Source: Thermoplasmata archaeon | GTDB lineage: Archaea; Thermoplasmatota; Thermoplasmata; SG8-5 | Assembly (NCBI GenBank): GCA_023136815.1 | Contig: JAGLQM010000039.1 | Span: 1-7,594, forward strand | Length of the DNA: 7,594 nucleotides | Direction: 5' to 3' | Shown here: one piece after another, positions 5,427-7,594 of the stretch | Numbering within the stretch: the stretch's first letter is position 1 | Layout of the letters: each line of letters opens with the position of its first letter | Notes under the pieces: generated by a model | The model's database searches: none | What the model was told of the DNA's origin: nothing | The model's input: only the letters and a program-made list of their open reading frames with translations | Translations under genes and position numbers: made by a program

Positions 5427-5466
5427 TGATGAAACTATCTGGCACAAATCGCACGATGTTTCATCA
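5427..5466. repeat. 9-bp inverted repeat downstream of psmB
   Basis: TGATGAAAC (5427-5435) is the exact complement of GTTTCATCA (5458-5466), with a 22-nt spacer containing a smaller dyad (ATCG/CGAT). No T-run follows on the plus strand, so it is a poor terminator; a T5 run at 5414-5418 precedes it. It could be an RNA stem protecting or processing the psmB-fttA transcript, or a DNA operator. Confidence 0.45.
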
Positions 5467-5496
5467 CAAATCTGCTGTAAAGCAGGAGATGAAATC

Positions 5497-5565
5497 ATGA
5501 ACATATCTGCAAGCAATAATAAAGCAGTTTTTCGTGAGATACCTACTACGAAGCAGGAGGAATAA
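5497..5565 (+). CDS. Possible 22-aa leader peptide upstream of fttA
   Basis: An ATG at 5497 with a good Shine-Dalgarno (AGGAG at 5484-5488, 8-nt spacing) opens 22 codons, starting MNISASNNKAVFREIPTTK, and stops with TAA at 5563-5565, two bases before the fttA ATG. The Shine-Dalgarno of fttA lies inside its last codons, so ribosomes finishing the peptide would arrive at the fttA start. The two ribosome sites look like copies: AAAGCAGGAG before this ATG and GAAGCAGGAG before fttA, both followed within about ten bases by CATGA or CCATGA. It could be a real coupled leader peptide or a by-product of a small duplication. No family recognised. Confidence 0.35.
   Translation: MNISASNNKAVFREIPTTKQEE
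5555..5560 (+). promoter_or_regulatory. Shine-Dalgarno of fttA
   Basis: AGGAGG lies 7 nt before the ATG at 5568, fixing the fttA start. It is embedded in the last codons of the small upstream open frame. Confidence 0.75.
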
Positions 5566-5567
5566 CC

Positions 5568-7475
5568 ATGAGTGTAGAGAAATTACTGGAGCATGCAAGG
5601 GAGGAAATTAGAAAGATTGTTCCTCCCCACATCAAAATAACAAAGATAGACTTCGAAGGTCCAATCATCATTATTTATACCGAGGATATGGAAGGTCTGG
5701 CCAACAATATAGAGTTAATTAGACAACTGGCTCAGACACTCAGGCGAAGGGTGGCAATAAGACCAGACCCGAATCTTCTCTGTGACGCTGAAAAGGCAGA
5801 TAAGAAAATACGCAGTATTATTCCAGATGAAGCTGAGATAACCGATATCTTTTTTGACCATGAGACTGGCGAGGTCACAATTGAGGCAATAACTCCCGGC
5901 CTGGTCATCGGAAAGCATGGTGCCATTCTTAACGAACTGAAGACCAATATCGGGTGGGCACCGAAAGTAGTTCGGGCACCGCCACTGGCTTCGAAAACCG
6001 TCAGCGAGGTAAGGAGTTATCTACGGAATGTTCGCGAAGAGAGAATAGAATTCCTAAGAAAGCTGGGCCGCCGGCTCATCCGTGAGGTACCGGACGGCGA
6101 GAATTGGGTTCGCTTGACAACCCTGGGCGGTTACCGTGAGGTGGGCAGGAGTTGTACATTGCTAACAACCCGCAACAGCAAGATAATGATCGATTGCGGG
6201 GTAATGCCTGGCTCGGAGAAATCCACGCCATACCTGAGTGCACCTGAGTTGCAACCACTGGACAGTCTTGACGGCGTTGTCATAACCCATGGCCATCTTG
6301 ACCATTGCGGCATGCTGCCAGTCCTATTCAAATATGGTTATGAAGGCCCGGTTTACTGCACTGCTCCGACCCGGGATCTAATGTCTCTCATGCTCATTGA
6401 TTCCATCAAGGTCACATCCGGTGAAGCGAAAAAGAGCACCTACGAGTCCAGTCACGTAAGGGAAATGGTGAAGCACTGCGTTCCCTTGAAGTTCGGCGAG
6501 ACTACTGATATTTCACCTGATGTCAGACTCACATTCCAGAATGCAGGCCATATTCTTGGCTCGGCGATTTGCCATTTCCACGTTGGGGATGGATTATACA
6601 ATATCGCCATGACAGGAGATATGAAGTTTGAGAAAACCTGGCTATTCAATTCCGCAGTCAATCGATTCCCAAGAATCGAGACTCTTGTTATAGAATCCAC
6701 ATATGGCGGGTACCATGACATGCAGCCCAGTAGAGGAGAGGCATCATCCCAGCTTCGGAATATGATTGACCGAACACTGAAAAAACAGGGTCGAATTCTT
6801 GTGCCAGTGTTCGCTGTTGGCCGTTCCCAGGAGGTCATGCTTGTGCTTGAGGATCTCATGAAGAGCGAGCAGATCCCAACAGTGCCAATCTATCTGGATG
6901 GCATGATATGGGAGGCAACAGCAATCCATACTGCCTACCCAGAATTTCTCAACAGTTCCCTGCGTACCCAGATATTCCAGCAGAAGGAAAACCCATTCCT
7001 ATCGAAAATATTCCAGCGGGTGGACAGCATGGAGATGCGGGAGCGCATTGCCGATGATCCAGAACCATGTATAGTACTGGCCACTGCTGGCATGATGAAT
7101 GGCGGTCCGGTGCTTGAATATCTAAAGGCCTGGCATAATGATCCACACTCCACAATAGTGTTCGTGGGCTATCAGGCCGAAGGAACCATGGGCCGGAAGA
7201 TACAGAAGGGCTGGAAGGAGATCCAGCTGAATCATCGTGGCGACGGAATGGTCCTGAACATGCAGATGAAAGTTGAAACAGTTGATGGATTTTCAGGTCA
7301 CTCAGACAGACGCCAGCTCATGCGTTACATCGAGGGAATGGAGCCGAAGCCGGAACGTATCATCATCGGGCATGGGGAAGATTATAAATGCTCGGATTTG
7401 GCCAGTTCATTGTACAAAAAGTTCGGGTTTGAGACACGCGCACCCATGAATTTGGAAACGATTAGAGTGAAATGA
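5568..7475 (+). CDS. fttA: Beta-CASP ribonuclease aCPSF1 / transcription termination factor FttA
   Basis: This is the archaeal homologue of the eukaryotic 3'-end nuclease CPSF73. In archaea it cleaves nascent RNA at U-rich 3' ends and terminates transcription genome-wide. At 635 residues it has the usual family length. Domains in order are two N-terminal KH domains (about 1-70 and 71-145, the second with GxxG = GKHG at 115-118), metallo-beta-lactamase (about 180-385 and the C-terminal part) and an inserted beta-CASP domain (about 390-565). Zinc and catalytic motifs are complete: D209, HGHLDH (H241, H243, D245, H246), H328, D351, beta-CASP motif A E376, motif B H578 (GHSD) and motif C H602 (GHGE). 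It should be an active nuclease. It lies 166 bp after psmB with no strong promoter of its own, so the two may be co-transcribed. Family identification is very secure. Confidence 0.97.
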   Translation: MSVEKLLEHAREEIRKIVPPHIKITKIDFEGPIIIIYTEDMEGLANNIELIRQLAQTLRRRVAIRPDPNLLCDAEKADKKIRSIIPDEAEITDIFFDHETGEVTIEAITPGLVIGKHGAILNELKTNIGWAPKVVRAPPLASKTVSEVRSYLRNVREERIEFLRKLGRRLIREVPDGENWVRLTTLGGYREVGRSCTLLTTRNSKIMIDCGVMPGSEKSTPYLSAPELQPLDSLDGVVITHGHLDHCGMLPVLFKYGYEGPVYCTAPTRDLMSLMLIDSIKVTSGEAKKSTYESSHVREMVKHCVPLKFGETTDISPDVRLTFQNAGHILGSAICHFHVGDGLYNIAMTGDMKFEKTWLFNSAVNRFPRIETLVIESTYGGYHDMQPSRGEASSQLRNMIDRTLKKQGRILVPVFAVGRSQEVMLVLEDLMKSEQIPTVPIYLDGMIWEATAIHTAYPEFLNSSLRTQIFQQKENPFLSKIFQRVDSMEMRERIADDPEPCIVLATAGMMNGGPVLEYLKAWHNDPHSTIVFVGYQAEGTMGRKIQKGWKEIQLNHRGDGMVLNMQMKVETVDGFSGHSDRRQLMRYIEGMEPKPERIIIGHGEDYKCSDLASSLYKKFGFETRAPMNLETIRVK

Positions 7476-7487
7476 TGATACCTGGAA

Positions 7488-7594
7488 ATGGATATTGGGT
7501 GCGTGTTCTGGCGGATTCTGTTTGGACTGTTGATTATTAGTTCATTTTCACTAGTCCTTCCCTCAACCGGGTTCGTGCTAAATCAACATAAATG
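7488..7594 (+). CDS. Partial secreted or membrane protein, 5' end only
   Basis: Family cannot be determined from this fragment. The ATG at 7488, 12 bp after the fttA stop, opens 35 codons to the window edge. The translation begins MDIGCVFWRILFGLLIIS and continues with a further hydrophobic stretch to about residue 25, then PSTGFVLNQHK. This is a signal-peptide or membrane-anchor profile, with one Arg before a hydrophobic core of about 15 residues. An in-frame TGA at 7476-7478 rules out an earlier start. The Shine-Dalgarno is weak. The close spacing suggests it continues the fttA operon. Confidence 0.5.
   Translation, partial: MDIGCVFWRILFGLLIISSFSLVLPSTGFVLNQHK

Noticed and set aside
5425..5478. 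Box C/D small RNA between psmB and fttA
   Set aside because: Perfect box C motifs exist (ATGATGA on plus, GTGATGA on minus), but no CTGA box D or D' lies at workable distances. The motifs are explained by the 9-bp inverted repeat.
7472..7540. 22-codon frame overlapping the fttA stop (ATGA)
   Set aside because: The overlap is suggestive of coupling, but the translation has no recognisable character and the competing frame from 7488 has a clear hydrophobic signal-like start.

Overview
The window is archaeal, most likely euryarchaeal and plausibly from the Thermoplasmatota. It encodes ribosomal protein L15e (archaeal/eukaryotic only), an archaeal 20S proteasome beta subunit with a Thermoplasma-like mature N-terminus, an archaeal SepF and the archaeal termination ribonuclease aCPSF1/FttA. 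TATA boxes sit 25-30 bases upstream of several genes and strong AGGAGG ribosome binding sites precede others. The phylum assignment is my inference from protein similarity remembered without a search.

Left block (1-1689, minus strand): two adjacent genes 10 bp apart. One is a 461-aa protein with two CxxC zinc knuckle pairs followed by a very long coiled coil; the other, cut by the window edge, is a charged, proline-rich and coiled-coil protein. Next (1871-2731, plus) comes a ThiI-like THUMP protein in which the PP-loop ATPase motif is gone and the catalytic domain is shortened. Its stop codon abuts the stop codon of the convergent L15e gene (2732-3451, minus), and one hairpin with U-tracts on both sides can terminate both transcripts.

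Middle (3452-3811): a divergent promoter region. L15e has a long, hairpin-rich leader. Between the L15e and sepF promoters sits a 107-bp AT-rich, near-palindromic insert with 17-bp imperfect inverted ends (14 of 17 match) and a 10-bp direct repeat on each side, the signature of a miniature inverted-repeat element. sepF (3812-4189) is followed by about 430 bp of decayed sequence with remnants of two C-terminal coding pieces on opposite strands and an intrinsic-type terminator.

Right block (4560-7594, plus): psmB with a long leader holding three possible hairpins, one of which covers part of the Shine-Dalgarno; a possible 22-codon leader peptide gene; fttA (KH-KH-metallo-beta-lactamase-beta-CASP); and the start of a secreted or membrane protein. 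The psmB-fttA pairing is also known from methanogens such as Methanocaldococcus (MJ1237-MJ1236), so the neighbourhood links protein turnover to transcription termination. I see no rRNA, tRNA, CRISPR array or complete insertion sequence. No clearly new multi-gene system is evident; the most interesting items are the ATPase-dead ThiI relative, the miniature element and the three structured leaders.
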